This document shows, in pieces, positions 1-8,988 of a DNA stretch of 64,000 bases. Location of the stretch: positions 25,089-89,088 of the forward strand of contig JBNKRV010000220.1 in the NCBI GenBank assembly GCA_050296935.1, given 5' to 3'. The notes below the pieces were generated by a model that did not search any database, was not told the DNA's origin, and saw nothing but the letters and a program-made list of their open reading frames with translations. Position 1 is the stretch's first letter; every line of letters starts with the position of its first letter. A program made the translations under genes and the position numbers. This stretch comes from Saccharicrinis sp050296935. GTDB taxonomy: Bacteria; Bacteroidota; Bacteroidia; Bacteroidales; Marinilabiliaceae.

Positions 1-1929
1 TTCCTGATCATTTAGTAATCTTCCAAGTGGTTTTACAACTGTCTGAAATTCACCAATTACTTCATCTACAATCAATCCCACTTTTTTATCCTCAAATTTA
101 ACCTGGATTACATGTTCTTTATCTTCCTTCTTATCTTCTTTAAATATCTCTCTAAGACTAATAACAGGAAATTGTTCGTTATTTATTGTAATTATATTAT
201 TAAATATCTTTGTCTTGTCTTCAACTTCCAGTGGAAAAATCTTTTCAATAGCGGAAATTGGAATTACATATTGGGTGCTAGCAACTGTTACCAACAATCC
301 ATCAATTATAGAAAGTGTTAATGGCAACTCAAGAGTAATTGTTGTTCCTTTATCTGGTTCAGAATCAATAGATACCTCACCTCTGATTTCACCAATCTTT
401 CTTTTAACCACATCCATTCCAACACCACGGCCTGAAATATCAGACACATTTTCTTTTGTGGAAAAGCCACTCATAAAAACAAGATCGAATATTTCCTTCT
501 TACTCAACTCAATTCCATCATCAACCAATCCTTTTGAAATCGCTTTTTTTAGAATAACGTTTGAATCAATTCCTTTTCCATCATCAATCACCTTAATAAT
601 GACACTTGCTCCTTCGTAATATGCTTTAAAAATGATAGTCCCCTTCGGTGATTTTCCCATTTTAATTCTTTCCTCCGGAAGTTCGATACCATGATCTACA
701 CAATTTCGGATCATATGTAACAATGGATCAGTAAGGTGCTCAATAATATTTTTATCTAATTCAATATCACCACCCTCAATAATAAAGTCAATTTCCTTTG
801 ATAATTCCTTTGATAAATCTCTTACAAGACGTTGAAATCTCATCAAGTCGTTTTGTATAGGAATTAAGCTTATTTCAAAGGCATTATCTCGCAATTGACG
901 AGTAAGTTTCTGAATATTCTCAGATAGACCAATCAACTGAGCATCACCACTGTTTTCTGCATGTAGGTTTAACTGAGCTTGAATAGTTACAAGTTCACTG
1001 ACAAGATTTACCAACTCATCAATCTTTGTTGATGAAACACGAATACTAGATATTTTATGTTCTTTAAGTTGAATTTTTTTCTTATCAGCTGATTCTTCTT
1101 TCTTTAATTCTCCTGACCAGGATATTCCTTTTAATATATCGGCTGTTAATCTTTGTTCTCCACTCTTTGCTTTATTGATTAACTCAACCATTAATGGATG
1201 TTCCAGAATATTTCCAGGAGATACTTCCACAACCTGAAGTTCACATTCGTCTTCAACGAAAATAAATACATCCTGAATTTCGTTAATAGGTTCAGAAGTA
1301 TTTAATAAAACATCCCATTCAACATAACAATCCTCAGGATTGAGCTCATCCAGAGCTGGAACTTTATCTGTACACGGGATAACACATGCCTGACCAAGTG
1401 CATGAAGGTCATCTAATAAAAATAATGGATTAGTACCGTTTAATAAGATATTATTGAATGGCTTAATCCGGATGAAATAAGTTTTTGTTTCATCATCTGA
1501 ACTTAATTCTTCTTTAATAGAATCTGCAGATTGTGTAACCTGATCTGAAGGTTTAGTAACAAATTGTTGAATCTGTTGTGTGAATTTCTCAAGCTCCCTT
1601 TTTTCACCTTCATCAGTAATATCACCTACCTCCAAAAATTTCTTAATTTGATCTATTGCATTAAAAGTTAATGATATCAGATCATCTGTAACTGAAAGTT
1701 TATCATTTCTTACCCAATCAAATACCGTTTCTAAATGATGAGTAAACTCACTTAAATCATTAAATCCGAACATGGCACCTCCACCCTTTAAAGAGTGCAT
1801 AGCCCTAAATATTCGTTCAATTATTTCTTTGTCTGACTTATCCTTTTCCAGAAGAAGTAATGATTCCTCTAAGTCATGAATATTATCTAATGATTCTTCA
1901 ACAAATTTTGCTCGAAACTTATCAATCAT
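1..1929 (-). CDS. cheA: Chemotaxis histidine kinase CheA, 3' end cut by window edge
   Basis: Central kinase of a chemosensory array; it phosphorylates itself and passes phosphate to CheY-type partners. The first 643 codons are visible and the C-terminus lies beyond base 1. In order: a P1 Hpt domain with the phospho-accepting His at residue 45 (AMHSLKGGGAMFG), a linker, a P3 dimerisation region, an HATPase domain with N box (LLHMIRNCVDHGIE), G1 (DDGKGID) and G2 (GRGVGMDVV), then the start of the CheW-like P5 domain. The ATG at 1929 lies 2 bases after the stop of the upstream Hpt gene, so it is the last visible gene of the minus-strand operon. Identity is certain; the only gap is the missing tail. 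Confidence 0.96.
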   Translation of the reverse strand, partial: MIDKFRAKFVEESLDNIHDLEESLLLLEKDKSDKEIIERIFRAMHSLKGGGAMFGFNDLSEFTHHLETVFDWVRNDKLSVTDDLISLTFNAIDQIKKFLEVGDITDEGEKRELEKFTQQIQQFVTKPSDQVTQSADSIKEELSSDDETKTYFIRIKPFNNILLNGTNPLFLLDDLHALGQACVIPCTDKVPALDELNPEDCYVEWDVLLNTSEPINEIQDVFIFVEDECELQVVEVSPGNILEHPLMVELINKAKSGEQRLTADILKGISWSGELKKEESADKKKIQLKEHKISSIRVSSTKIDELVNLVSELVTIQAQLNLHAENSGDAQLIGLSENIQKLTRQLRDNAFEISLIPIQNDLMRFQRLVRDLSKELSKEIDFIIEGGDIELDKNIIEHLTDPLLHMIRNCVDHGIELPEERIKMGKSPKGTIIFKAYYEGASVIIKVIDDGKGIDSNVILKKAISKGLVDDGIELSKKEIFDLVFMSGFSTKENVSDISGRGVGMDVVKRKIGEIRGEVSIDSEPDKGTTITLELPLTLSIIDGLLVTVASTQYVIPISAIEKIFPLEVEDKTKIFNNIITINNEQFPVISLREIFKEDKKEDKEHVIQVKFEDKKVGLIVDEVIGEFQTVVKPLGRLLNDQE

Positions 1930-1931
1930 GC

Positions 1932-2315
1932 TTATGCATTTTTTGCTATTAGAGAATCAAAAAAACGTAACGATTGGTTAACGTCTTTTGAGTCAATTGT
2001 ATGTTGTTGATTAGTACACAATTCCGACTTTATAACGGGAATTAGTGTTTTTGTATTTATAACAATATCCTCGGAATAAACAAGCTTTCCATTACGAAGT
2101 TCTCCATAAACCAATTCCATGGGTTTGACAATATGATCTAAATTATCAATACCAAACATCGGAGCTGTTCCTTTAATGTTATGAGTAGTAGTGAAAACCT
2201 TCTCAATAAGATGTTGATCAACATTTACTCCATCACAAAAGTCCAGAGAACATTCTATTTGTTCCAAATCTTTTATTGACTCTTTAATAAAAGACTTCTT
2301 TATTTCCTCCATCAT
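1932..2315 (-). CDS. Stand-alone Hpt domain protein
   Basis: A 127-residue protein made almost entirely of one histidine phosphotransfer domain. The motif THNIKGTAPMFG puts the phospho-accepting His at residue 45, the same position as in the P1 domain of the adjacent CheA. There is no kinase or receiver domain. The start codon overlaps the stop of the cheY gene in an ATGA, and cheA follows after 2 bases, so the three are translationally coupled. It could act as a phosphate sink or relay for the CheY next door, or it could be a decayed duplicate of CheA P1. The family assignment is firm; the role is inferred. Confidence 0.88.
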   Translation of the reverse strand: MMEEIKKSFIKESIKDLEQIECSLDFCDGVNVDQHLIEKVFTTTHNIKGTAPMFGIDNLDHIVKPMELVYGELRNGKLVYSEDIVINTKTLIPVIKSELCTNQQHTIDSKDVNQSLRFFDSLIAKNA

Positions 2316-2677
2316 CTCAATACTCTTGAAATAGCACTAAGCAATTTTGCCGGAACAAAAGGTTTAATAATCCAACCCGTTGCCCCCGCTTGTTTAGCCT
2401 CCATTTTTTTTCCTGCCTGAGATTCAGTTGTTAAAAACAATATCGGGATATGCTTATACTCCTCAATTTCTCTAACCTTACGAATTAATCCTAATCCGTC
2501 TAAGTTCGGCATATGAAGGTCTGTAATAATAATATCGATACTTCTACCATCAAGGAATTGTAAAGCGTCTTCACCATCAACGCCAACCAAAACGTTATAT
2601 CCTTCGTTTTGTAGGGTAAAGTTTACTACTTCCCTGATGCTTTCTGAATCGTCAACAATAAGAACTGTTCTAGCCAT
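2312..2677 (-). CDS. cheY: CheY-like response regulator (receiver domain only)
   Basis: A single 121-residue receiver domain. It has the acidic pair DD at residues 9-10, the phospho-acceptor Asp53 (ITDLHMPNLDG), a conserved Thr in LFLTTE, and the Lys in IIKPF. No output domain is present, which fits a CheY-type diffusible regulator. It sits between the STAS gene and the Hpt gene, overlapping the Hpt gene by 4 bases, inside the chemosensory operon. Its partner kinase is very likely the CheA at 1-1929. Whether it acts on a motor, gliding machinery or another output cannot be seen here. Confidence 0.92.
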   Translation of the reverse strand: MARTVLIVDDSESIREVVNFTLQNEGYNVLVGVDGEDALQFLDGRSIDIIITDLHMPNLDGLGLIRKVREIEEYKHIPILFLTTESQAGKKMEAKQAGATGWIIKPFVPAKLLSAISRVLR

Positions 2678-2696
2678 AATTTGTTAAAATTAATTT

Positions 2697-3008
2697 CTAT
2701 AGTTTAAATAGATCGTTAAATCCTGAATTTGTTACTAAACTGTACACATCTTCACTAAAGGTACCTTCTAAATTAAATTCAAAACCCTTATCTGTACATG
2801 CCTTTTTAATAGAGCATAACATTTGAATAAACGTAATATCAATAGATGTAGGGTTTGTAACTTTTATACTCAGGTTTTTGGAAAAGTCTAAAGATTCTAA
2901 AAATACAGATTTGATTTTTTGAATATGATTGATAATCAACTCACCAGATACAAGAATTGTAATCAGGTCTTTATTATTTTTTATATCAACCGAAAATGGT
3001 ACATCCAT
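2697..3008 (-). CDS. STAS-domain protein
   Basis: A 103-residue protein with the alternating strand/helix pattern of a STAS domain (anti-sigma-factor antagonist or MlaB type). The segment around residues 45-70 (SIKVTNPTSIDITFIQMLCSI) corresponds to the usual DLSxVxxIDSSGL region, with Ser-Ile-Asp at the site where many family members carry a phosphorylatable Ser. It lies 19 bases after the chemoreceptor gene and 20 bases before cheY, so it is co-transcribed with them. STAS proteins occur in some Bacteroidota and Spirochaetota chemosensory operons. The function is probably an adaptor or switch, which is an inference. Confidence 0.75.
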   Translation of the reverse strand: MDVPFSVDIKNNKDLITILVSGELIINHIQKIKSVFLESLDFSKNLSIKVTNPTSIDITFIQMLCSIKKACTDKGFEFNLEGTFSEDVYSLVTNSGFNDLFKL

Positions 3009-3026
3009 AACTTTAAATTACTTTGA

Positions 3027-4718
3027 TTAAAATTTCTCATAGTTATCAAAATCCTTATCAAGATTTATAATATCACTTCGTTCTGAAGAAAAACTAGCCT
3101 TTTGGGATTCTCTTGATTTCTCTTCGGTTTTTTTATCGATAACCTTGTCCTCTTCTTCGTTTTCTTTGTTACTAATTTCTTCCTCAGCTCCGATATTAAA
3201 GAAGCTTACTGCTTCTGTTAATCGATCTGCTAATTCAGATAATTGTTCTGCACTTTGAGTAAGTTCATCAGAAGAAGAGGCATTTTCCTGAGTAATTAAA
3301 TTTAACTGCTGCATTGCCATATTAATTTGCTCTGCTCCGGTTTTTTGCTCAAGACTTGCTGCAGATATTTCTTTTATTAATTGGGTTGTTTTTTCTATAT
3401 CTGGAACTAATAACCTTGATTTTTCTCCAGCTTCCTGAGAAACTTTTAAACCCCCATTTACTAAGCTATGAATCTCATCTGCAGCTACTTTACTTCGTTC
3501 TGCTAATTTACGCACTTCAGCTGCAACTACAGAAAAACCTCTACCATGTTCTCCTGCTCTGGCCGCCTCAACAGCAGCATTTAAAGCTAGAATATTAGTT
3601 TGAAAAGCAATATCTCCGATAATAGTGATTTTTTCCGCCACACTTTTCATTGAAGAAGCAGCCTCGGAAGATAATTTATCAGCCACATTTACATCTTTTG
3701 CGGTTTCTACAGTAATACTTTCTGTTTGAACCGCATTATCAGTATTCTGATCAATATTAGCAACCATTTCTTCAATTGATGTTGAAACTTCTTCGGCTGA
3801 TGCTGCCTGGTCTGCTGAACCCTTTGATAGTTGCAATGAGCTACTTTTAACATTTTGTCCACTTCTAACTAAGTCGTTTGCATTTTCTTTAATAGAAATT
3901 ACAATTCCCTTTAAATTAGAAGCCATTGTATTTAATGCCTTAGCCAACAACCCAATCTCATCTTCCTGATTGATATCCAATTCTACAGTTAAATCACCAT
4001 TACCAATGGTTTGTGCAAATGTAACACCCTTATTTAAAGGCTTTACAATACTATTATATAATACATATGCTATTAACACTGAAATACAAACCAGAACAAT
4101 AACCATGATAACTACAAATCCGCTGAACCAAGCAAAAGAATCATCCATTTCTTGAAGTGAATCTGAATTTTGCTTATTAAATTTATCACCAAGAACGGTT
4201 AAATCACTAATAATTTCATTACTGAGGTTTATGATTTCTCCATCTTCCTGAACCATCGGCTCAACCTCAAAAATTACCATCACATCATCATATGCCTCAA
4301 AGGAATTAAGACTTGACATTACATATCGTTCTTTAACAAAAAGAGAATCCGCTTTATGCAAAACCAAATCAAAAGTGTCCTGATCTTTCTGTGACCAATT
4401 CACTTTAATTTTATTTAATCCTTCAACTAATTCAGGATATTCCTCTGAAATTAAATTTTCTAATCTAACCTTATCAGAAGTACCTGGTTGACGATCAACA
4501 AAAACCCAACTTTTCATCAATGTCTTTGAACTATTAATCAGATCCTTAAAATGGGTAATATTTTGCTCTGAAGGGCTATAAACACCAGTAATCTGATCAC
4601 TTAGTGATCTACTGTTATGTAAAGTGAAATAGGTCGAAATTCCATTTACTAATATTGCAAATAATATTAATCCAAATCCTGCTAATAATTTTTGTGCAAT
4701 GTTTAATTTAATTTTCAT
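3027..4718 (-). CDS. Methyl-accepting chemotaxis protein
   Basis: A 563-residue transmembrane chemoreceptor. TM1 is at about residues 10-32, followed by a helical periplasmic ligand domain of about 160 residues (four-helix-bundle style). TM2 is near 198-222, then HAMP (about 223-276) and a long signalling coiled coil. The highly conserved hairpin tip is present (IAFQTNILALNAAVEAARAG). The last 50 residues are charged and low in complexity and carry no obvious CheR-binding pentapeptide. It is the second gene of the minus-strand operon, 16 bases after the YfiR-like gene, so a periplasmic partner is probably encoded next to it. Identity is certain; the ligand is unknown. Confidence 0.96.
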   Translation of the reverse strand: MKIKLNIAQKLLAGFGLILFAILVNGISTYFTLHNSRSLSDQITGVYSPSEQNITHFKDLINSSKTLMKSWVFVDRQPGTSDKVRLENLISEEYPELVEGLNKIKVNWSQKDQDTFDLVLHKADSLFVKERYVMSSLNSFEAYDDVMVIFEVEPMVQEDGEIINLSNEIISDLTVLGDKFNKQNSDSLQEMDDSFAWFSGFVVIMVIVLVCISVLIAYVLYNSIVKPLNKGVTFAQTIGNGDLTVELDINQEDEIGLLAKALNTMASNLKGIVISIKENANDLVRSGQNVKSSSLQLSKGSADQAASAEEVSTSIEEMVANIDQNTDNAVQTESITVETAKDVNVADKLSSEAASSMKSVAEKITIIGDIAFQTNILALNAAVEAARAGEHGRGFSVVAAEVRKLAERSKVAADEIHSLVNGGLKVSQEAGEKSRLLVPDIEKTTQLIKEISAASLEQKTGAEQINMAMQQLNLITQENASSSDELTQSAEQLSELADRLTEAVSFFNIGAEEEISNKENEEEDKVIDKKTEEKSRESQKASFSSERSDIINLDKDFDNYEKF

Positions 4719-4734
4719 AAATCTTTACTTAGTA

Positions 4735-5247
4735 TTATTTCTTAATAGCCGCAGCCATATTTAATAATTTTGAACTAATGCTTAAACCAATTTTTTGAGC
4801 ATTTGCTTCATGAACTTCAAACTTCAGGTTATTTTCTCTAACTACAAAATTAATTACAGCACCATGTTTAGTGGCACCCTCAGATTCTGTAATTACTAAT
4901 GAGCTTTTCCCTAATTTACTTAATATTGTCTCTGAATGCCTGGGAAAGTTAATATACGATGAAATATATAACACCTGACAATCTGTTACATCTTCTACCG
5001 ATTTAAATTCTTTGATCACAACATTCTGATACCCGAATTTTTTTCCTCCAGATTGCTTTACTAACCAATCCGCAATGGTCGGCTCTTTAAGTACTCCTAT
5101 AACGAAATCACCCTTTTTTGCCTCTTCCGGCCAGCCAATATAACGAATAAAGTTTAAAGTAAACACTGATTTATACTTTTCAACCTGTCCAAAACCAATT
5201 TTGGGTATAACCAGCAAAAAAAATAAAAATATTAATATTTTCTTCAT
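4735..5247 (-). CDS. YfiR-like (DUF4154) periplasmic protein
   Basis: A secreted protein of about 170 residues. I prefer the start at 5247 (MKKILIFLF), which gives a clean signal peptide ending GFGQ. After it comes the family pattern YKSVFTLNFIRYIGWP, then VIGVL and the later LYISSY, SLVITE and INFVV blocks, which match the YfiR/DUF4154 family. In Pseudomonas, YfiR binds and represses a membrane diguanylate cyclase from the periplasm. Here it is the first gene of a chemosensory operon directly before a chemoreceptor, so a periplasmic sensor role for that receptor is likely by inference. Confidence 0.82.
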   Translation of the reverse strand: MKKILIFLFFLLVIPKIGFGQVEKYKSVFTLNFIRYIGWPEEAKKGDFVIGVLKEPTIADWLVKQSGGKKFGYQNVVIKEFKSVEDVTDCQVLYISSYINFPRHSETILSKLGKSSLVITESEGATKHGAVINFVVRENNLKFEVHEANAQKIGLSISSKLLNMAAAIKK

Positions 5248-5259
5248 AACACTATCCAA

Positions 5260-5396
5260 TAAAATTAATTGTTCTCCTTCCCACTTGTTACGGGTTTATT
5301 AATAATAGGTTTCTTTTTTTGTTTATAAATTGTTGAAAAATTAATTCTTTTAAAAAAATATCTTAACGATTGGTAGAACGGAAAAGATAAAAGACA
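5260..5396. other. Divergent intergenic region
   Basis: This gap separates the minus-strand chemosensory operon from the plus-strand chorismatase-like gene. It must hold both promoters. I see a -7 box only for the plus strand (5397-5404). No box of the form CAAAnnTA could be found for the minus operon. Confidence 0.4.
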
Positions 5397-5404
5397 TAAA
5401 TTTG
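5397..5404 (+). promoter_or_regulatory. Bacteroidota -7 promoter box
   Basis: TAAATTTG matches the TAnnTTTG consensus exactly. A TTG at 5370-5372 could be the -33 element, though the 24-base spacer is long. Transcription would start near 5411. This is downstream of the possible GTG start at 5404, so the ATG at 5431 is the better start for the next gene. Confidence 0.55.
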
Positions 5405-5430
5405 TGCCCAATTTATTTAATGAAAATGGC

Positions 5431-6528
5431 ATGAAAATCACAAGGATATTTCAATTGTTGGAGGGGAATCTGATTGAAGATAGAATACAGAATACCTTAC
5501 AAAATATTATTAAGAACATTAAGACGGAGAAAATTGTAAAACTTAATTTCTTTATTGGTTTTGATAAACAAGACGAATTTTCAAATATTTCTGATGAAAT
5601 AAGAAATATTATAAAAATAATTTTCAATAAAGAAATTCCTGCATTAACTTTTATTTCTCAAGACAACTTTAGTAATGACGACATCATTATAGAATGCCAA
5701 TCTATTCACAAATCAGATAAAAAAATAAATTACAAAACACTACTTAAGCATCATTACGTTACTATAACTGACGAAGTAAGTACTGAAATTATTTCTGGTG
5801 GTATTCAGTTTAATGAAGACTCCTTATTAATGGCCTCGCAAAGAGCTTTTGACTTTGCTGAACAAATATTAATGGCAGAGGATATGAATTTTGGTCATAT
5901 TTATCGTCAATGGAATTATATACCAAATATTTTAGCGTCATCGGAATTTGATCGAGACACCATTCAGAACTTTATGGTATTTAACCAGATTAAAGAGCTG
6001 TTTTACGAAAAACCACTATTTAAAAATGGATTTCCAACAACAAGTAATATCAGTTGCAATTTTGGAGGAACAACAATAGATTTTCTTGCTGTTAATAGTT
6101 CAAATAAATATACATATTCAATTGACGATGTAATCCACCAAAACATGAGTTCTCTGGAATCTGAATCAAATGCTACTTTAATTGAATCGAATAATAACAA
6201 AACAATTTGGTTTTCAGGCATAAAGGATGATTCAAAACATACTGATATTGAAAAACAAACCATGAAATGTTTTCATAATCTATTCAATATTATTGACAAT
6301 CAGAATTTAAAGGAAAATGGAGTTGATAATCTTTTGAATCAGAATTTTAAAGATAATTTTAATACCCTAAGAGTATATATTAAAAAAGAAAAGGATTTTA
6401 TCAAAGCTTCAAACATTATTAAAGACGTTTTGCCTAATATACCTTGTGTTTATATTAAGGCAGAAAATATTTATAAGGAAAGTCTTATTGAAATAGAAGG
6501 AACATCAACCATTATTTCAGATATATAA
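5431..6528 (+). CDS. Chorismatase (FkbO/Hyg5)-family-like protein
   Basis: A 365-residue protein that follows the chorismatase family along its length. It has an aromatic RQWNYIP block, a NFGGTTIDFLAV block like the GGGITCVFLAA block of FkbO, a TIWFSG block where the family has an FISATAG-type stretch, and a C-terminal IEIEGTS holding the Glu that is catalytic in FkbO-type enzymes. Family members hydrolyse chorismate to dihydroxycyclohexadienoate or hydroxybenzoates. Here the GRAQA-like and ATGIG-like substrate-site motifs are replaced (FNQIKEL, TSNIS), so the reaction may differ. An RND exporter follows 62 bases downstream. The start was chosen from the promoter position. The family is fairly sure; activity is uncertain. 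Confidence 0.68.
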   Translation: MKITRIFQLLEGNLIEDRIQNTLQNIIKNIKTEKIVKLNFFIGFDKQDEFSNISDEIRNIIKIIFNKEIPALTFISQDNFSNDDIIIECQSIHKSDKKINYKTLLKHHYVTITDEVSTEIISGGIQFNEDSLLMASQRAFDFAEQILMAEDMNFGHIYRQWNYIPNILASSEFDRDTIQNFMVFNQIKELFYEKPLFKNGFPTTSNISCNFGGTTIDFLAVNSSNKYTYSIDDVIHQNMSSLESESNATLIESNNNKTIWFSGIKDDSKHTDIEKQTMKCFHNLFNIIDNQNLKENGVDNLLNQNFKDNFNTLRVYIKKEKDFIKASNIIKDVLPNIPCVYIKAENIYKESLIEIEGTSTIISDI

Positions 6529-6590
6529 CTCAAACCTTTTCCTATAATAATTTTTACTTATAGATTTCACAAAAAATACCTGAATATCAA

Positions 6591-8984
6591 ATGTGGATTT
6601 TCATTGCAAGAACAATACTGCGAAACCGGATTTTATTTCTCTCGCTAATATTAATTATTACGTCATTTATGGCTTATAAAGCACGAGAAGTACAAATGTC
6701 ATATCAATATGCTCCTTTATTACCTGAGGATGATCCTGCATATATAGAATATACTGACTTTGAAAAAATCTTCGGAAACGAAGGAAATTTAATGGTAATA
6801 GGAGTAACTGATAAAGACTTTTTTAAACTTGATCATTATAATATATGGACTGAATTTTCTGAAAAATTATCCAATATTAAGGGTGTAAGTTCTGTTCTTT
6901 CTGCTACAGAATCCTATAATTTGTACAAAAATAAAGAAGAAAAGAGATTTGAAGTAGAACCTCTGTTTAGACACAAAATATCATCACAATTTGAACTTGA
7001 CTCAATTAAACAAGTTTTTTATGATCTTCCATTTTATGAAGATAATTTATACAATAAAAAATCACATACGTACTTAATGGCACTTACCCTGGAACCGGAT
7101 ATATTGCAAAGTCCGGAAAGGGTTCAGTTGATGAAGGAAATAATCAATGCGGGCAATACTTATACTACTGTTTCAGGAAACAATTTACACTATTCAGGAT
7201 TACCCTATATAAGGGTTACCACTGCAGAGATGATAAAGAAGGAATTGAATATGTTTATATTTATGGCTCTTGGTATCACTGCTATAATTATCTTCCTGTT
7301 TTTCAGATCATTCAAAGTAGTCATATTTTCAATGCTGGTGGTTGGTATTGCTGTTATTTGGGCACTTGGAACACAAGCATTGTTTGGATTTAAAATTACG
7401 ATTTTAACAGGCATGATACCTCCGTTAATCATTGTAATCGGTATTCCTAACTCAGTATTTCTGCTCAACAAATACCATCAGGAATATAAAAAACATGGTA
7501 ATAAAATTAAAGCACTACAAAGAGTTATCTGTAAAATTGGTAACGCTACATTTTTAACAAATCTTACCACTGCTTCAGGTTTTGCAACTTTTATCTTTAC
7601 CAGTAGTAAAATATTAGTCGAATTTGGAATAATAGCTGCCTTAAATATTATTGGTATTTTTATACTTTCGATATTACTTATCCCGATTATATTCAGTTTT
7701 TTATCCGTACCTAAAGAACGACACTTAAATCACTTGAATAATAAATCTGTAAATCATATAGTTGACAAGCTTGTTCATATCTCTTTAAATCACAGACGTA
7801 CTGTTTACATTTCAACAGGAATCCTTATTTTACTTGGAATAATCGGCATCTCAAATATTAAAACAACTGGATATATGTTGGATGATATTCCACACGAAAA
7901 TCCCTTATATCTTGATTTAAAATACTTTGAACAAAATTTTAATGGGCTGATGCCTTTAGAAATTATGGTTGATACTAAAAAACCTAACGGGGTTTTAAAA
8001 TCAAGCAATTTAAAAAGGATGGACCGGTTTCATGAAAAGATTTCATCGCATCCTGATATTTCCAAAGCGTTATCATTATCCGAAGTAGTCAAATTTGCAC
8101 GACAGGGGTTTTATAACGGAAACAAGAAATATTACGGAATCCCGAGTAATCAGGAACGTAATTTTTTATTATCCTATGTATCTAATGAAGAGGGTGATCA
8201 AAAGAACATTATCAATACATTCATTGATTCTCTGCGTCAAAAAACAAGATTGAGTTTTCGGATTAAAGACGTTGGTACAACTAAAATGTCTGATATCAAT
8301 AAGATGGTAATCAATGAACTAAATGAAATCTTTCCAACAGAAAGATATAATACTTCAGTAACCGGAGCCAGTATATTATTTTTTAAAGGAACAAAATACC
8401 TGATAAAAAACTTATTTGTAAGTTTATTTTTGGCCATAATACTTATAGCCTCCTTCATGGCCTGGATGTTTTCATCCAAACGAATGGTGATTGTATCCCT
8501 AATACCGAATTTAATACCATTAATAATGACAGCTGCATTAATGGGATATTTTGCAATACCTATAAAAGCATCAACTATTTTAGTATTTAGTATTGCCTTT
8601 GGAATTTCTGTTGATGATACTATCCATTATCTGGCTAAATACAGACAAGAATTAGATGAAACGAACTGGAGTATTAAAGCTGCAGTTGTATTAGCTCTAA
8701 AGGAAACGGGTACAAGTATGATCTACACTTCTATTATTTTGTTTTTTGGTTTTGGTATTTTTGGATTTTCTGATTTCGGAGGAACAGTGGCCTTGGGCAC
8801 ATTAGTAGCAGTAACATTATTGATTGCCCTGTTCTCAAATTTAATTTTGTTACCTTCGCTTTTACTCACGCTTGAAAAGCAAATCACAAATAAATCGTTT
8901 AAGGAACCTTTATTACACATATATAATGAAGATGAAGATATTGAGATTGACGATTTAAAAATTGAAACCAAAGCAAAAGAATAA
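6591..8984 (+). CDS. RND/MMPL-family exporter
   Basis: A 797-residue inner-membrane exporter with the two-fold RND plan. TM1 (about 12-30) is followed by a periplasmic loop of about 190 residues, five or six TM helices with an MMPL domain (about 215-385), a TM near 405, a second periplasmic loop, and a second TM bundle (about 605-770) with the functional GISVDDTIHYLAKY motif. It resembles HpnN/MMPL/Patched-type lipid or polyketide exporters more than AcrB multidrug pumps. MMPL-type exporters also occur in aryl polyene/flexirubin clusters, and the chorismatase-like gene lies directly upstream. A prenyl synthase gene follows after 4 bases. The substrate is unknown. Confidence 0.85.
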   Translation: MWIFIARTILRNRILFLSLILIITSFMAYKAREVQMSYQYAPLLPEDDPAYIEYTDFEKIFGNEGNLMVIGVTDKDFFKLDHYNIWTEFSEKLSNIKGVSSVLSATESYNLYKNKEEKRFEVEPLFRHKISSQFELDSIKQVFYDLPFYEDNLYNKKSHTYLMALTLEPDILQSPERVQLMKEIINAGNTYTTVSGNNLHYSGLPYIRVTTAEMIKKELNMFIFMALGITAIIIFLFFRSFKVVIFSMLVVGIAVIWALGTQALFGFKITILTGMIPPLIIVIGIPNSVFLLNKYHQEYKKHGNKIKALQRVICKIGNATFLTNLTTASGFATFIFTSSKILVEFGIIAALNIIGIFILSILLIPIIFSFLSVPKERHLNHLNNKSVNHIVDKLVHISLNHRRTVYISTGILILLGIIGISNIKTTGYMLDDIPHENPLYLDLKYFEQNFNGLMPLEIMVDTKKPNGVLKSSNLKRMDRFHEKISSHPDISKALSLSEVVKFARQGFYNGNKKYYGIPSNQERNFLLSYVSNEEGDQKNIINTFIDSLRQKTRLSFRIKDVGTTKMSDINKMVINELNEIFPTERYNTSVTGASILFFKGTKYLIKNLFVSLFLAIILIASFMAWMFSSKRMVIVSLIPNLIPLIMTAALMGYFAIPIKASTILVFSIAFGISVDDTIHYLAKYRQELDETNWSIKAAVVLALKETGTSMIYTSIILFFGFGIFGFSDFGGTVALGTLVAVTLLIALFSNLILLPSLLLTLEKQITNKSFKEPLLHIYNEDEDIEIDDLKIETKAKE

Positions 8985-8988
8985 ATAA

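Noticed and set aside
112..619. Plus-strand reading frames opposite the left edge
   Set aside because: They are antisense to cheA, which is clearly coding on the minus strand with intact kinase motifs.
5404..5430. GTG start of the chorismatase-like gene
   Set aside because: It lies in the -7 promoter box, so the ATG at 5431 is the better start.
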